Positions 16,209-24,555 of a stretch of DNA of 51,989 nucleotides are shown in pieces. Both the position numbers and the translations under genes were made by a program. The DNA lies in assembly GCA_902175065.1 (NCBI GenBank), contig CABIIJ010000067.1, positions 1 to 51,989 on the forward strand, written 5' to 3'. The DNA comes from an uncultured Comamonas sp. Lineage in GTDB: Bacteria; Pseudomonadota; Gammaproteobacteria; Burkholderiales; Burkholderiaceae_C. A model generated the notes under the pieces. It saw nothing but the letters and a program-made list of their open reading frames with translations. It made no database searches and had not been told where the DNA came from. Position 1 is the first letter of the stretch. The number at the start of each line of letters is the position of its first letter.

Positions 16209-16967
16209 TTACGGGACGGGCCGGGCCGCCTTGCGGGTCGCCAGCCACTTGCCGGCCACCAGCACCAGCAATGCACCGCCCAGGTGGGCACTCCAGTACA
16301 CGGCGGGGGACAGCACGGCCTGCCCTTTTGCGTCCAGCGTGCCCAGCTTGGGCAGCCACAGCCATTGTGCGGGATTTACGAAGGCGGGGTCTGTCACCAA
16401 CATGCCGCCGGCAATCCAGCCCAGGAGCATCCCTCCGGCCAGGATGACCGAAGGGAAGCGTTCCATCAGCCGGATGACCAGTTGCGAACCCCAGACGATG
16501 ATGGGGATCGAGATCAGCAGCCCCAGCGTGACCAGCAGCACCTGGTGGTCCTGGTGCGAGGTCTGCGCCGCGCCGGCGATGGCAATCACGTTGTCCACGC
16601 TCATCACCAGGTCGGCCACGATGATGGTCTTGATGGCCGCCAGCAGCCGGTCGCTGCCGGCGATGTTTTCGTGCCCGTCTTCATCCGGGGCCAGCAGCTT
16701 GATGCCGATCCAGACCAGCAGCACCGCCCCGACCACTTTCAGGAAGGGCACCTGCAGCAGCGTCATGGCAAACATGATCAGCACCACCCGCAGCAGAATG
16801 GCCCCGGCGGTGCCGTACACGATGCCCTTGGCCCGCTGTGCCGGGGGCAGCTTGCGGCAGGCCAGGGCGATGACGACGGCGTTGTCGCCGCCGAGCAGGA
16901 TGTCGATGATGATGATCTGCCCCAGGGCAATCCAGAACGGGGCGTGGGTGAGAAAGTCCAAATCCAT
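16209..16967 (-). CDS. TerC-family membrane protein, probable Mn2+ exporter, riboswitch-controlled
   Basis: A 252-residue protein with about seven membrane helices and the two TerC signatures LLGGDNAVVIALA (25-37) and LVMSVDNVIAIAGAA (about 121-135), whose Asp/Asn residues bind metal. TerC proteins such as Alx and MeeF/MeeY export manganese or load it onto secreted proteins. The start at 16967 (MDLDFLTHAPFW) has GGAG nine bases upstream; in-frame starts further up lie within the leader and are not used. The 5' leader contains a yybP-ykoY manganese riboswitch (17103-17219), which strongly supports a role in Mn2+ export. Confidence 0.92.
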   Translation of the reverse strand: MDLDFLTHAPFWIALGQIIIIDILLGGDNAVVIALACRKLPPAQRAKGIVYGTAGAILLRVVLIMFAMTLLQVPFLKVVGAVLLVWIGIKLLAPDEDGHENIAGSDRLLAAIKTIIVADLVMSVDNVIAIAGAAQTSHQDHQVLLVTLGLLISIPIIVWGSQLVIRLMERFPSVILAGGMLLGWIAGGMLVTDPAFVNPAQWLWLPKLGTLDAKGQAVLSPAVYWSAHLGGALLVLVAGKWLATRKAARPVP

Positions 16968-17102
16968 TGAAAACTCCAATGCAGCAATACCGATGCGAAA
17001 GCGGGTGGGCAACCACTGGCACGGTACCGAGGGAGGCTGGAAGCGCCGGACATGCAGCCGGGCAGGGGGAAAACTCCTTGGGGACCATGGATGGCAGTCG
17101 CC

Positions 17103-17219
17103 CAAAGGTCTTGCTCGCAGTGCGCTGCACTGCCGGGCAGGCCGGAAGCGGATGCTTCGTGCTGACGACCTGTCCGACTGCCCGGGCCGCAGACCCCGGC
17201 AGGGAGCTACTCCCCTTTG
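17103..17219 (-). promoter_or_regulatory. yybP-ykoY (Mn2+) riboswitch upstream of terC
   Basis: On the minus strand the leader has the 5' signature CAAAGGGGAGTAGCT (17219 down to 17205) and the 3' signature GAGCAAGACCTTTG (ending at 17103). CAAAGG and CCTTTG pair to close helix P1, and GC-rich hairpins fill the interior. This is the conserved layout of the yybP-ykoY class, a Mn2+ sensor that switches on exporter genes. The terC start lies 135 bases further down. It was recognised by motif; no covariance model was run. Confidence 0.85.
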
Positions 17220-17236
17220 AAGCGGCGTATTTGACC

Positions 17237-17265
17237 ACAAAACGCCCGTACGGCAGGCCGGGCGT
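17237..17265 (-). terminator. Hairpin with short T run between azlD and the terC leader
   Basis: Minus-strand ACGCCCG (17265-17259) pairs with CGGGCGT (17248-17242) around a 10-base loop and is followed by TTTGT. It could end azlCD transcripts before the terC riboswitch. The T run is short, so it is uncertain. Confidence 0.4.
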
Positions 17266-17279
17266 GCTGAATAAAATAA

Positions 17280-17359
17280 ATAGCTATTACCGCTGATATT
17301 CAGTAGATTTCAGATATTTTTATCCATTAAATACATATATAAAAAGCGGAAGCAGCTAT
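17280..17359. repeat. Nested intergenic palindrome, copy 1
   Basis: The outer arms ATAGCTATTACCGCT (17280-17294) and AGCGGAAGCAGCTAT (17345-17359) pair at 12 of 15 positions. The AT-rich interior contains a GATTTCA-type core. It lies directly downstream of azlD. The same layout recurs near 24479, 45584, 47951 and 50010. Confidence 0.6.
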
Positions 17360-17366
17360 CTTATTT

Positions 17367-17708
17367 TTACCATCCCCAGCCGATGTGCAGCGGCAGGTAG
17401 ACCAGCATCCCGACGGCAATGGTGCCCAGGATGTCCCGGCGCAGGGCGAAATACAGCGTGGCACAGGCCACGGCGGGCAGCCGGGCGTCCTGCCAGGTGG
17501 TGAGCAGTTGCCCGTCGGCCATGAAAATCTCGGGCGCGACCACGGCGGTCAGCGCCGCCAGGGGCGCGTATTGCAGGCCGCGACTGAGCCACTGGGGCAT
17601 GGGCAGCGGCTCCTTGGGGATCAGGAAAAAGGCGCGGGTCAGCAGCGTGATCAGCGCCAGTCCGACAGTGGCCAGCCAGCTCCACAGCCCGTACATTTCA
17701 GCGTCCAC
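17367..17708 (-). CDS. azlD: AzlD-type small subunit of a branched-chain amino acid exporter
   Basis: A 113-residue protein with four hydrophobic segments. LITLLTRAFFLIP and the QYAPLAALTAVVAPEIF region match the AzlD family, the small partner of AzlC; together they form a branched-chain amino acid exporter like BrnFE/YgaZH. The start is taken as GTG 17708 (VDAEMYGLWSW), because GGGAG precedes it at the right distance; ATG 17696 has no ribosome binding site. It overlaps the end of azlC by 11 bases, the usual arrangement of this pair. Confidence 0.87.
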   Translation of the reverse strand: MDAEMYGLWSWLATVGLALITLLTRAFFLIPKEPLPMPQWLSRGLQYAPLAALTAVVAPEIFMADGQLLTTWQDARLPAVACATLYFALRRDILGTIAVGMLVYLPLHIGWGW

Positions 17709-18432
17709 GGCGGACTCCCTTTTTTTGCACCGTTTCCATGACCAGACCGGCCACCACGGCCGTGGCGATCGCCACCAGGGTATTGAGGCGCAGCGGCAGC
17801 CCGAATGCCGCCACGGCGGCGGCGGCGGAAACGGCCGCCGCCACCCAGGTCGCCGTGCCCTTGAGCATGGCGTAGAGCACGCCCAGAATGGCCAGCACCC
17901 CGGCAAAGCCCAGGCCCCATTCCAGCGGAATCACGTTGGCCAGGAAAATCCCGGCGATGGAGGGAATCTGCCAGCCCAGCCAGCCGGTGACCGCCCCGCC
18001 CCAGAAGTAGGGCAACTGCTCGGCCTGCTTGCCCGCTGCGGGGTAGCGCTGGGTGAACAGCACGAACAGGATGTCGCCGCTCAGATAGCCCAGCGCCAGG
18101 CGGTGGCGCAGGCTCAGGTGGTCGAAATAGCTGCGCCACAAGGTACTGAGCACGACAAAGCGCAGGTTCACGCACAAGGCGGTAAACCACACCATCCACA
18201 GCGGTGCGCCAGCGGCCATCAGCGGCAGCACGGACAGTTGGGCCGTACCGGCATAGACCGTCAGCGACATGAACAGCGCCAGCGGCAGGGGCAGCCCGGC
18301 CTTGACCATGGCCACGCCCGTGACCAGCCCCCAGGCACCCAGGCCGGGCACCGTCGCCAGCATGTCGCGCACCCCGGCGGCAAAGGCCGGGTCGTGCGCC
18401 AGGGCACGGGCGCGTTGAACCAGAGCAGTCAT
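17698..18432 (-). CDS. azlC: AzlC-type large subunit of a branched-chain amino acid exporter
   Basis: A 244-residue inner-membrane protein with several membrane segments. The family motifs are LTVYAGTAQLSVLPL (57-71), the central ALCVNLRFVVLSTLWRSYF (about 85-103) and FGLPLRLNTLVAIATAVVAG near the C-terminus. It forms a two-component exporter with AzlD, encoded immediately downstream and overlapping. The start ATG 18432 is 69 bases from the fmt stop on the same strand, so it may be read in the def-fmt operon. Confidence 0.9.
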   Translation of the reverse strand: MTALVQRARALAHDPAFAAGVRDMLATVPGLGAWGLVTGVAMVKAGLPLPLALFMSLTVYAGTAQLSVLPLMAAGAPLWMVWFTALCVNLRFVVLSTLWRSYFDHLSLRHRLALGYLSGDILFVLFTQRYPAAGKQAEQLPYFWGGAVTGWLGWQIPSIAGIFLANVIPLEWGLGFAGVLAILGVLYAMLKGTATWVAAAVSAAAAVAAFGLPLRLNTLVAIATAVVAGLVMETVQKKGVRRGR

Positions 18433-18500
18433 AAAAATCCGAAAGTTGCGTGCGGGAAGCGAAGGCGGTGGCGATCGTGCCTGCGGTGGCCTGCGCGGGC

Positions 18501-19463
18501 CTACTGCGGGCGGTGCAACACGCTGCCCACCGGCAGCGCAAAGCCGCGCAGGAAATCGGCAGCGGCCAGGCGCTTGCCGCCAGCGCGTTGCAATTGCGTC
18601 AGGCGCAGAACGCCGCTGCCGCAGGCCACGGCCACGCCCTGCGCATCAGCGGCCAGAACTTCACCGGGAAGGGCGTCGTGGGACTGGTCTTCTGCCTGCG
18701 CCTGCCAGATTTTCAGGGTATCGCTGCCCAGTTGGGCCGCCCCCCCGGGGAAGGGGGTGAAGGCGCGGATCTTGCGCTCCAGCGCAGCGGCGCCGTGCGT
18801 CCAGTCCAGCCAGGCCTCCTCCTTGGCGATCTTGTGCGCGTAGGTGACGCCCTCGGCGGGCTGGGGCGTTTGCGGCAAGGGCGCAGCGCGTGCCTGCGTG
18901 AGGGCCTGCACGATCAGGTCCGCGCCCAGGGCCGCCAGTTTGTCGTGCAGGCTGGCGGTGGTGTCATCCGGGGCAATCGCCAGGCTTTGCACCAGGCACA
19001 TTGCGCCCGTATCCAGGCCCGCGTCCATCTGCATGATGGTCACGCCGGTGTGCGTATCCCCGGCCTCGATGGCGCGGTGGATGGGCGCGGCCCCGCGCCA
19101 GCGCGGCAGCAGGCTGGCGTGGATGTTCAGGCAGCCCAGGCGCGGCAGATCCAGCACCCACTGCGGCAGCAGCAGGCCGTAGGCGGCCACCACCAGCACG
19201 TCGGGCCGGGCGGCCTGCAATGCGGCCTGGGCCGCCTGGGCATCTTCCGGGTACTTGCCGTCCAGGCGCAGGCTGCACGGCTGCGCCACGGGAATGCCGT
19301 GAACCAGGGCGCATTGCTTGACCGCCGAGGCCTGCAACTGCATTCCGCGCCCGGCGGGGCGATCGGGCTGGGTCAGCACCAGGGGTACGGCAAACCCCGC
19401 TTCGACGATGCGCTGCAGCGCCGCGCTGGCAAATTCCGGCGTGCCGGCAAAAGCGACCCTCAT
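18501..19463 (-). CDS. fmt: Methionyl-tRNA formyltransferase
   Basis: Transfers a formyl group from 10-formyl-THF to initiator Met-tRNA. The 320 residues are full length: an N-terminal formyltransferase domain with [17 protein letters not shown] (112-128, catalytic N113/H115) and D151 in MDAGLDTG, then the C-terminal OB-like domain from about 210. The start [12 protein letters not shown] is standard. The ATG overlaps the def stop by four bases, giving the classical def-fmt operon. Confidence 0.97.
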   Translation of the reverse strand: MRVAFAGTPEFASAALQRIVEAGFAVPLVLTQPDRPAGRGMQLQASAVKQCALVHGIPVAQPCSLRLDGKYPEDAQAAQAALQAARPDVLVVAAYGLLLPQWVLDLPRLGCLNIHASLLPRWRGAAPIHRAIEAGDTHTGVTIMQMDAGLDTGAMCLVQSLAIAPDDTTASLHDKLAALGADLIVQALTQARAAPLPQTPQPAEGVTYAHKIAKEEAWLDWTHGAAALERKIRAFTPFPGGAAQLGSDTLKIWQAQAEDQSHDALPGEVLAADAQGVAVACGSGVLRLTQLQRAGGKRLAAADFLRGFALPVGSVLHRPQ

Positions 19464-19972
19464 GCCCTGGCCGCTTCCTTTTGCTGCTTGAGCAACTTGG
19501 TCTTGATGCGGGTGCGTTTCAGCGGCGAGAGGTATTCGACGAACACCTTGCCCATGAGGTGGTCCATCTCGTGCTGGATGCAGATGGCCAGCAGCTCCTC
19601 GGCGTCGATCTCGCGGCTGACGCCGTTCTCGTCCAGCGCCCGCACCTTGACGGCGCTGTGGCGCTCCACCCCGTCGTAAATGCCGGGCACGGACAGACAG
19701 CCTTCCTCGTTGAGCTGCATGGCCTCGCTGGCCCAGACGATTTCGGGGTTGATGAGCACCAGCGGCTGGTCGCGCTCCTGCGAGACGTCGATGACGATCA
19801 GGCGCTCGTGAAAATCGACCTGGGTGGCCGCCAGCCCGATGCCACGGGCGTCGTACATGGTCTCGAACATATCGGCAATTTGCGTGCGGATGCGGTCATC
19901 GACCTGGGCCACCGGTTGAGCAATTTTGTGCAGACGCGGGTCGGGGTAGCAAAGAATGGGAAGCAGGGCCAT
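19460..19972 (-). CDS. def: Peptide deformylase
   Basis: Removes the N-terminal formyl group from new proteins, using a metal (Fe2+). The three motifs are intact: GIGLAATQ (44-51), EGCLSVP (90-96, metal ligand C92) and QHEMDHLMG (133-141, ligands H134 and H138, catalytic E135). The 170-residue length assumes start ATG 19972 ([14 protein letters not shown]), the family-standard N-terminus; an ATG five codons earlier is also possible. It is first gene of def-fmt and diverges from the LysM gene. Confidence 0.96.
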   Translation of the reverse strand: MALLPILCYPDPRLHKIAQPVAQVDDRIRTQIADMFETMYDARGIGLAATQVDFHERLIVIDVSQERDQPLVLINPEIVWASEAMQLNEEGCLSVPGIYDGVERHSAVKVRALDENGVSREIDAEELLAICIQHEMDHLMGKVFVEYLSPLKRTRIKTKLLKQQKEAARA

Positions 19973-20140
19973 AACAGTTTCAAACAAATACTGTCGTTAT
20001 TTTGGCCATTTTGACCACAAGGTGCAGAACACGGCCCGGATAATCGTTGCCCAATCCGGGCCTTGCCCACAGAATCAAAGGCTATGCCGAGCCGATTTCT
20101 CTTCGCCGCTTCTCTGCGGCGCTGCCAAGGAAAGAACACG

Positions 20141-21337
20141 ATGAAAGCCCTTGCCACCACCTGCGCACTGTCCCTGGGCGCTGCTTTGAGCGCCGGTCCT
20201 GCCCTGGCGCAGACCTACCCGGTGACACCGGGCCAGCAGGCCACGGCGCAGCAGGTGGCCCAGCACGGAGTGCCGCTGTCGGCCCTGGCCGCCAACGCCC
20301 CGGAGCGCTACACCGTGCGCAAGGGCGATACCCTGTGGCGCATTTCCGGCCTGTTCCTGCGCCAGCCCTGGCGCTGGCCCGAACTGTGGGGCATGAACCT
20401 GCAGGCCATTGCCAACCCCCACCTGATCTACCCGGGCCAGACCCTGTACCTGGAGCGCAGCAACGGCTATGCCCGCCTGACCACCAGCCGCAGCGGCAAT
20501 GAAACGGTCAAGCTCTCGCCGCGTGTGCGCTCCGAAAGCCTGCGCGACCTGGCCCTGCCCACGCTGCAGATGCACCTGATCGAACCCTTCCTGGCCGAGC
20601 CGCTGGTAGTGCAGGAGCTGACCCTGCAGCAAGCGCCGCGCCTGATTGCCGCGTCGGACGAGCGCCTGCTGATGAGCCCCGGCGATGAGGTCTACGCCCG
20701 TGGCCCCGCAGGCGCCCCGTTTGTGGGGGAGGGCGACGAACGCCTGTACCGCGTCTTTCGCGACGCCAGGCCGCTGAAGGACCCGCTCACCCAGGAGGTG
20801 CTGGGCTACGAGGCGCAATACCTGGGTAAGGTCGAGCTGCTGGCCCCCGAGGTCGCAGCAAGCCTGCCCGACGGTGCAGCGGCTGAGCCCGCTGCCGCCG
20901 ACGCACTCCAGGCCCCCGTTCCGGCCACCTTGCACGTTGCGCAAATCAAGGAGGAAATGCGGGCCGGCGACCGTCTGCTGCCCGAACCGGCCCGCCAGTA
21001 CCGCAGCTTCGTACCCCACGCGCCGCAGGATGCGGTCGATGCCCGGGTGGCCAGCCTGTACACCAGCAACGCCATGCGCTACGGCACGGAAAACCAGGTC
21101 ATCAGCATCAACAAGGGCGAAGCCGATGGCATGGAGCCCGGCATGGTGCTGTCGCTGATTTCGTCAGGCCGGCAGATGGTCGACAAGACCGGTAGCCGCA
21201 AGGAGACGGTGCAACTGCCCGACCAGGCCAACGGCACCGGCATGGTGTTCCGCGTGTTCGAGCGGGTGTCCTACGTGCTGGTCATGGACATCCGCCGGGG
21301 GGTTCTCGTGGGCGACAAGCTGACCAATCCCCAATAA
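20141..21337 (+). CDS. Secreted LysM-domain protein
   Basis: A 398-residue exported protein. A signal peptide (1-24, ending GPALAQ) is followed by a LysM domain at about 56-108: YTVRKGDTLWRISGLFLRQP, then WPELWGMN and PHLIYPGQTLYL. The remaining 280 residues have no recognised domain but are typical of LysM proteins encoded between def and dprA in betaproteobacteria. It probably binds peptidoglycan in the periplasm. The start ATG 20141 has AAGGAAAG upstream; a frame extension to 20063 lacks a ribosome binding site and would bury the signal peptide. dprA follows 17 bases after the stop. Confidence 0.9.
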   Translation: MKALATTCALSLGAALSAGPALAQTYPVTPGQQATAQQVAQHGVPLSALAANAPERYTVRKGDTLWRISGLFLRQPWRWPELWGMNLQAIANPHLIYPGQTLYLERSNGYARLTTSRSGNETVKLSPRVRSESLRDLALPTLQMHLIEPFLAEPLVVQELTLQQAPRLIAASDERLLMSPGDEVYARGPAGAPFVGEGDERLYRVFRDARPLKDPLTQEVLGYEAQYLGKVELLAPEVAASLPDGAAAEPAAADALQAPVPATLHVAQIKEEMRAGDRLLPEPARQYRSFVPHAPQDAVDARVASLYTSNAMRYGTENQVISINKGEADGMEPGMVLSLISSGRQMVDKTGSRKETVQLPDQANGTGMVFRVFERVSYVLVMDIRRGVLVGDKLTNPQ

Positions 21338-21354
21338 GCCCTTTCTGCCCCCCC

Positions 21355-22563
21355 ATGGCCACGCAGGGCTTATCCGCTTGGGATCGACAGGAACTGGCTG
21401 CCTGGCTGCGCCTGCTTTTGACGCCGCGCATCGGCAACGCCAGCGCCCGGCGCCTGCTGGCCCGATTCGGCGAGCCACAGCAGATTTTTGCCGCCCCTCA
21501 GGCTGCCTGGGAAAGCTGCATCAGCCCGGCCCAGGCAACCCAGCTGGCCCGGCTGCCGGACCATTTCGACCAGCGCTGCACCGCCACCTGGGACTGGCTG
21601 CACGGCGCCCCGGAGGGGCTGGGGCGGGCCATCATCACCCTGGCCGATCCACGTTACCCGGCCAGCCTGCTGGAAATGGCCGACCCGCCGCTGCTGCTGT
21701 ACGCCGAAGGGCCGCCCGGCATCCTGGAACGTGCGGCCCCCCTGGTCGAGATGCGCCAGTGCCTGGCCATCGTCGGCTCGCGCCACCCCACGGCGCAAGG
21801 CAGCAGCAACGCCCAGGCCTTTGCCCACGCCCTGGCCGAACACGGCTGGACGGTGGTTTCCGGCCTGGCAGCGGGCATCGATGCCGCCGCGCACACCGGG
21901 GCGCTGGCGGCAGCTGCCCATCCCCTGGCGACAGTTGCCGTGGTCGGTACCGGCCTGGACCAGGTCTACCCGCGCCAGCACCAGGCGCTGGCCCGGCGCA
22001 TTGCCCGGCAGGGGCTGATCCTCAGCGAATTTCACCTGGGCACCCCGCCGCTGGCGACCAACTTCCCCAAGCGCAACCGCATCATTGCCGGGTTGTGCGG
22101 CGGCACGCTGGTGGTGGAGGCGGCGCTGGCCTCCGGCTCGCTGATTACCGCCCGCCTGGCCTGCGAGCAGGGACGGGAGGTGTTTGCCATTCCCGGCTCG
22201 ATCCATGCGCCGCAGGCCCGGGGCTGCCATGCCCTGATCCGCCAGGGCGCCAAGCTGGTCGAGACGGCGCAGGACATTCTGGAAGAGCTGGCCGCGCCCA
22301 CCCGCAACGCCGCCGGTGCCCCCGGCGTCACTGCCGCGCTGCCCTTGCAACCGGCACCGCCCGCAGCGGCCCCGGCCAGCCACCCCCCGGAGCACGCTGC
22401 GCTGCTGGACGCCCTGGGCTTCGACCCGGTGGGGCTGGACGCCTTGACGGCCCGTACCGGCTGGGGCGCCGCCCAGCTCCAGGCCCAGTTGCTGGAGCTG
22501 GAACTGGAAGGGCTGGTCGCCCGGCTGCCCGGCGGACAATTTCAGCGTGTCGCGCGGGCTTAG
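21355..22563 (+). CDS. dprA: DNA processing protein DprA (Smf)
   Basis: DprA protects incoming single-stranded DNA during natural transformation and loads RecA onto it. The 402 residues contain a SAM-like N-terminal part, the Rossmann core with IVGSRHPTAQG (139-149) and VVSGLAAGIDAAAH (167-180), TNFPKRNRIIAGL and ACEQGREVFAIPGSI further on, and a C-terminal winged-helix DML1-like domain (about 335-400). A Pro/Ala-rich linker precedes the last domain. It is co-oriented with the LysM gene. Confidence 0.96.
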   Translation: MATQGLSAWDRQELAAWLRLLLTPRIGNASARRLLARFGEPQQIFAAPQAAWESCISPAQATQLARLPDHFDQRCTATWDWLHGAPEGLGRAIITLADPRYPASLLEMADPPLLLYAEGPPGILERAAPLVEMRQCLAIVGSRHPTAQGSSNAQAFAHALAEHGWTVVSGLAAGIDAAAHTGALAAAAHPLATVAVVGTGLDQVYPRQHQALARRIARQGLILSEFHLGTPPLATNFPKRNRIIAGLCGGTLVVEAALASGSLITARLACEQGREVFAIPGSIHAPQARGCHALIRQGAKLVETAQDILEELAAPTRNAAGAPGVTAALPLQPAPPAAAPASHPPEHAALLDALGFDPVGLDALTARTGWGAAQLQAQLLELELEGLVARLPGGQFQRVARA

Positions 22564-22754
22564 CTGCTGCAAACGCAGGATTGCCGCCGTCCCGGACGTT
22601 CCATTTTTTTCTTCTTGGGTAAGATCGCCCCCACTATGAAGCCTCCTCCCTTGCGCCCGCGTGCGCTGTCTGTCGATTTTTCTCCCTCCTTTCCGGCTGC
22701 TTGCGCCGGCTTTCTTTTCCCTGATGTCCCACGCTCCCAGGCAGGAGACCGCCC

Positions 22755-24317
22755 ATGGATGCGCTGAGCCTGGCCTGGCTGACCGACCCGTCGATCTGGC
22801 TGGGTCTGCTCACCCTGATCGTGCTGGAGATCATCCTGGGCGTGGACAACCTGGTGTTCATCGCCATCCTGGCCGACAAACTTCCGCCCGAGCAACGCGA
22901 CAAGGCCCGGGTGCTGGGCCTGACCCTGGCGCTGGTGATGCGCCTGGGCCTGCTGGCGGGCATCTCCTGGCTGGTGTCGCTGACCACGCCGTGGCTGGTG
23001 CTGGGGCCGGTGGAGCTGTCGGGCCGCTCCATCATCCTGCTCATCGGCGGGCTGTTCCTGCTGTTCAAGGCCACCACGGAGCTGCACGAGCGCCTGGAGG
23101 GCATTGCGCACTCCGACCAAAGCAACCGGGCCTATTCCAGCTTTGGCGTGGTGGTCACGCAAATCGTGCTGCTGGATGCGGTGTTCTCGCTCGATTCGGT
23201 GATTACCGCCGTCGGCATGGTCGATCACCTGGAGGTGATGATGGCCGCCGTGGTGATTGCCATGGGGGTGATGCTGCTGGCCTCCAAGCCCCTGACGCAA
23301 TTCGTCAATGCCCACCCCACCGTGGTGGTGCTGTGCCTGAGCTTCTTGCTGATGATCGGCCTGAGCCTGCTGGCCGAAGGCCTGGGCTTCCACCTGCCCA
23401 AGGGCTATCTGTACGCGGCGATCGGCTTCTCGATCATGATCGAGTTCTTCAACCAGCTGGCACTGCGCAACCTGCGCCGCCATCAGGCCCGCATCCCTTT
23501 GCGTGAGCGCACGGCCAACACCATCCTGCGCATGTTGGGCGGCCGCGCCAATGGCCAGGGCGGGGAGGCCACGGCAAACAATGCCGGGGATGCCGACGTG
23601 GCGGCAGCGCTGCAAGCCTTTGGCCAGCAGGAGCGCCACATGGTCAGCGGCGTGCTCTCGCTGGCCGAGCGCAGCGTGCAGTCGGTGATGACGCCGCGTG
23701 CGGACATCGAGTGGATCGACCTGGGACAAAGCCCGCAAGCGCTGCGCGAGCAGTTGCTCCAGGCCCGCCATGGCCTGTTCCCGGTGGCCAGCGGCGAGCT
23801 GGACAAGCTGAACGGCGTGGCCCGCGCCCGCGACCTGCTGGCCGACGTGCTGGCGACCGGGGCCATAGACCTGACGCGCAGCCTGCGCCAGCCGCTGGTG
23901 GTGCCGACCTCGGTGAACGTCATCAAGCTGGTCGAGCAGATGCGCCATTCGCGGGCGCAGATCGCCCTGGTCAGCGACGAGTTCGGCTCCATCCTGGGGC
24001 TGGTCACGCCGATCGACCTGCTCGAAGCCATCGCGGGCGAGTTTCCCGAAGAGGGTGAGATCCCCGACATCCAGCCCCAGGCCGACCCGGGCCACTGGGT
24101 GGTCGACGGCCAGGCCGACCTGCACGCCCTGGAGACGGCCACCGAAACCTATACCCTGGCGCACAGCGATGACTACAGCACCCTGGCGGGCTTCCTGCTC
24201 GACCACCTGGAGCAACTGCCCGCCGTGGGGCAGGTGCTGGAGGCCGAGGGCCTGCGCTTCCAGGTGCTGGAGATGGACAAACGCCGCATCGCCCTGGTGG
24301 ACGTGCGGCGTTTATAA
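22755..24317 (+). CDS. TerC-CBS-CorC_HlyC fusion membrane protein (YegH/YoaE-like)
   Basis: A 520-residue protein with an N-terminal TerC domain (1-240; metal signatures [14 protein letters not shown] and [15 protein letters not shown]), then two CBS domains (about 300-420, opening with [13 protein letters not shown]) and a CorC/HlyC transporter-associated domain (about 435-520). This is the layout of E. coli YegH and YoaE. Related TerC domains move Mn2+; the CBS pair probably senses nucleotides. The start ATG 22755 follows GCAGGAGACC. The 191 bases between dprA and this gene contain no riboswitch that I recognise. Confidence 0.92.
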   Translation: MDALSLAWLTDPSIWLGLLTLIVLEIILGVDNLVFIAILADKLPPEQRDKARVLGLTLALVMRLGLLAGISWLVSLTTPWLVLGPVELSGRSIILLIGGLFLLFKATTELHERLEGIAHSDQSNRAYSSFGVVVTQIVLLDAVFSLDSVITAVGMVDHLEVMMAAVVIAMGVMLLASKPLTQFVNAHPTVVVLCLSFLLMIGLSLLAEGLGFHLPKGYLYAAIGFSIMIEFFNQLALRNLRRHQARIPLRERTANTILRMLGGRANGQGGEATANNAGDADVAAALQAFGQQERHMVSGVLSLAERSVQSVMTPRADIEWIDLGQSPQALREQLLQARHGLFPVASGELDKLNGVARARDLLADVLATGAIDLTRSLRQPLVVPTSVNVIKLVEQMRHSRAQIALVSDEFGSILGLVTPIDLLEAIAGEFPEEGEIPDIQPQADPGHWVVDGQADLHALETATETYTLAHSDDYSTLAGFLLDHLEQLPAVGQVLEAEGLRFQVLEMDKRRIALVDVRRL

Positions 24318-24347
24318 AAAAGAATAGCTGTTTCCGCTCAATCTCCG

Positions 24348-24452
24348 CCGTCACACCCGCGCAGGCGGGTGTCCAGTGACAGCGCTGGCGATGGACAGGA
24401 CAGTGGTCAAAGCGAGGCCGCTGCTGGATTCCCGCCTGCGCGGGAATGACGG
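24348..24452. repeat. Inverted pair of 29-bp CCGTCA...TCCAG palindromic repeats
   Basis: Copy A (24348-24376) and copy B (24424-24452, opposite orientation) are two units of the widespread proteobacterial palindrome whose ends read CCGTCA and TCCAG and whose stem is ATTCCCGC/GCGGGAAT. In copy A two bases in each arm differ (ACACCCGC with GCGGGTGT), and the changes compensate, so the stem is kept. A third copy lies inside hsdM (29854-29882). Just upstream, 24325-24340 resembles one arm of the other palindrome family. Confidence 0.75.
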
Positions 24453-24478
24453 TGCAAAGGCTGATCAACTTAATTCAT

Positions 24479-24554
24479 AGCTTCTACCGCTTGATATACC
24501 TTGATTTCATGGTTGTTTATCCTTGAAATAAAGGCCTATCAAGCGGTGAAAGCT
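24479..24554. repeat. Nested intergenic palindrome, copy 2
   Basis: The outer arms AGCTTCTACCGCTTGATA (24479-24496) and TATCAAGCGGTGAAAGCT (24537-24554) pair at 16 of 18 positions. Inside, GATTTCA-GG and CC-TTGAAAT form a second hairpin around TTGTTTAT. It lies between the convergent TerC-CBS and chemoreceptor genes, two bases from the latter's stop, and can serve both as terminator. Confidence 0.7.
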
Positions 24555-24555
24555 C

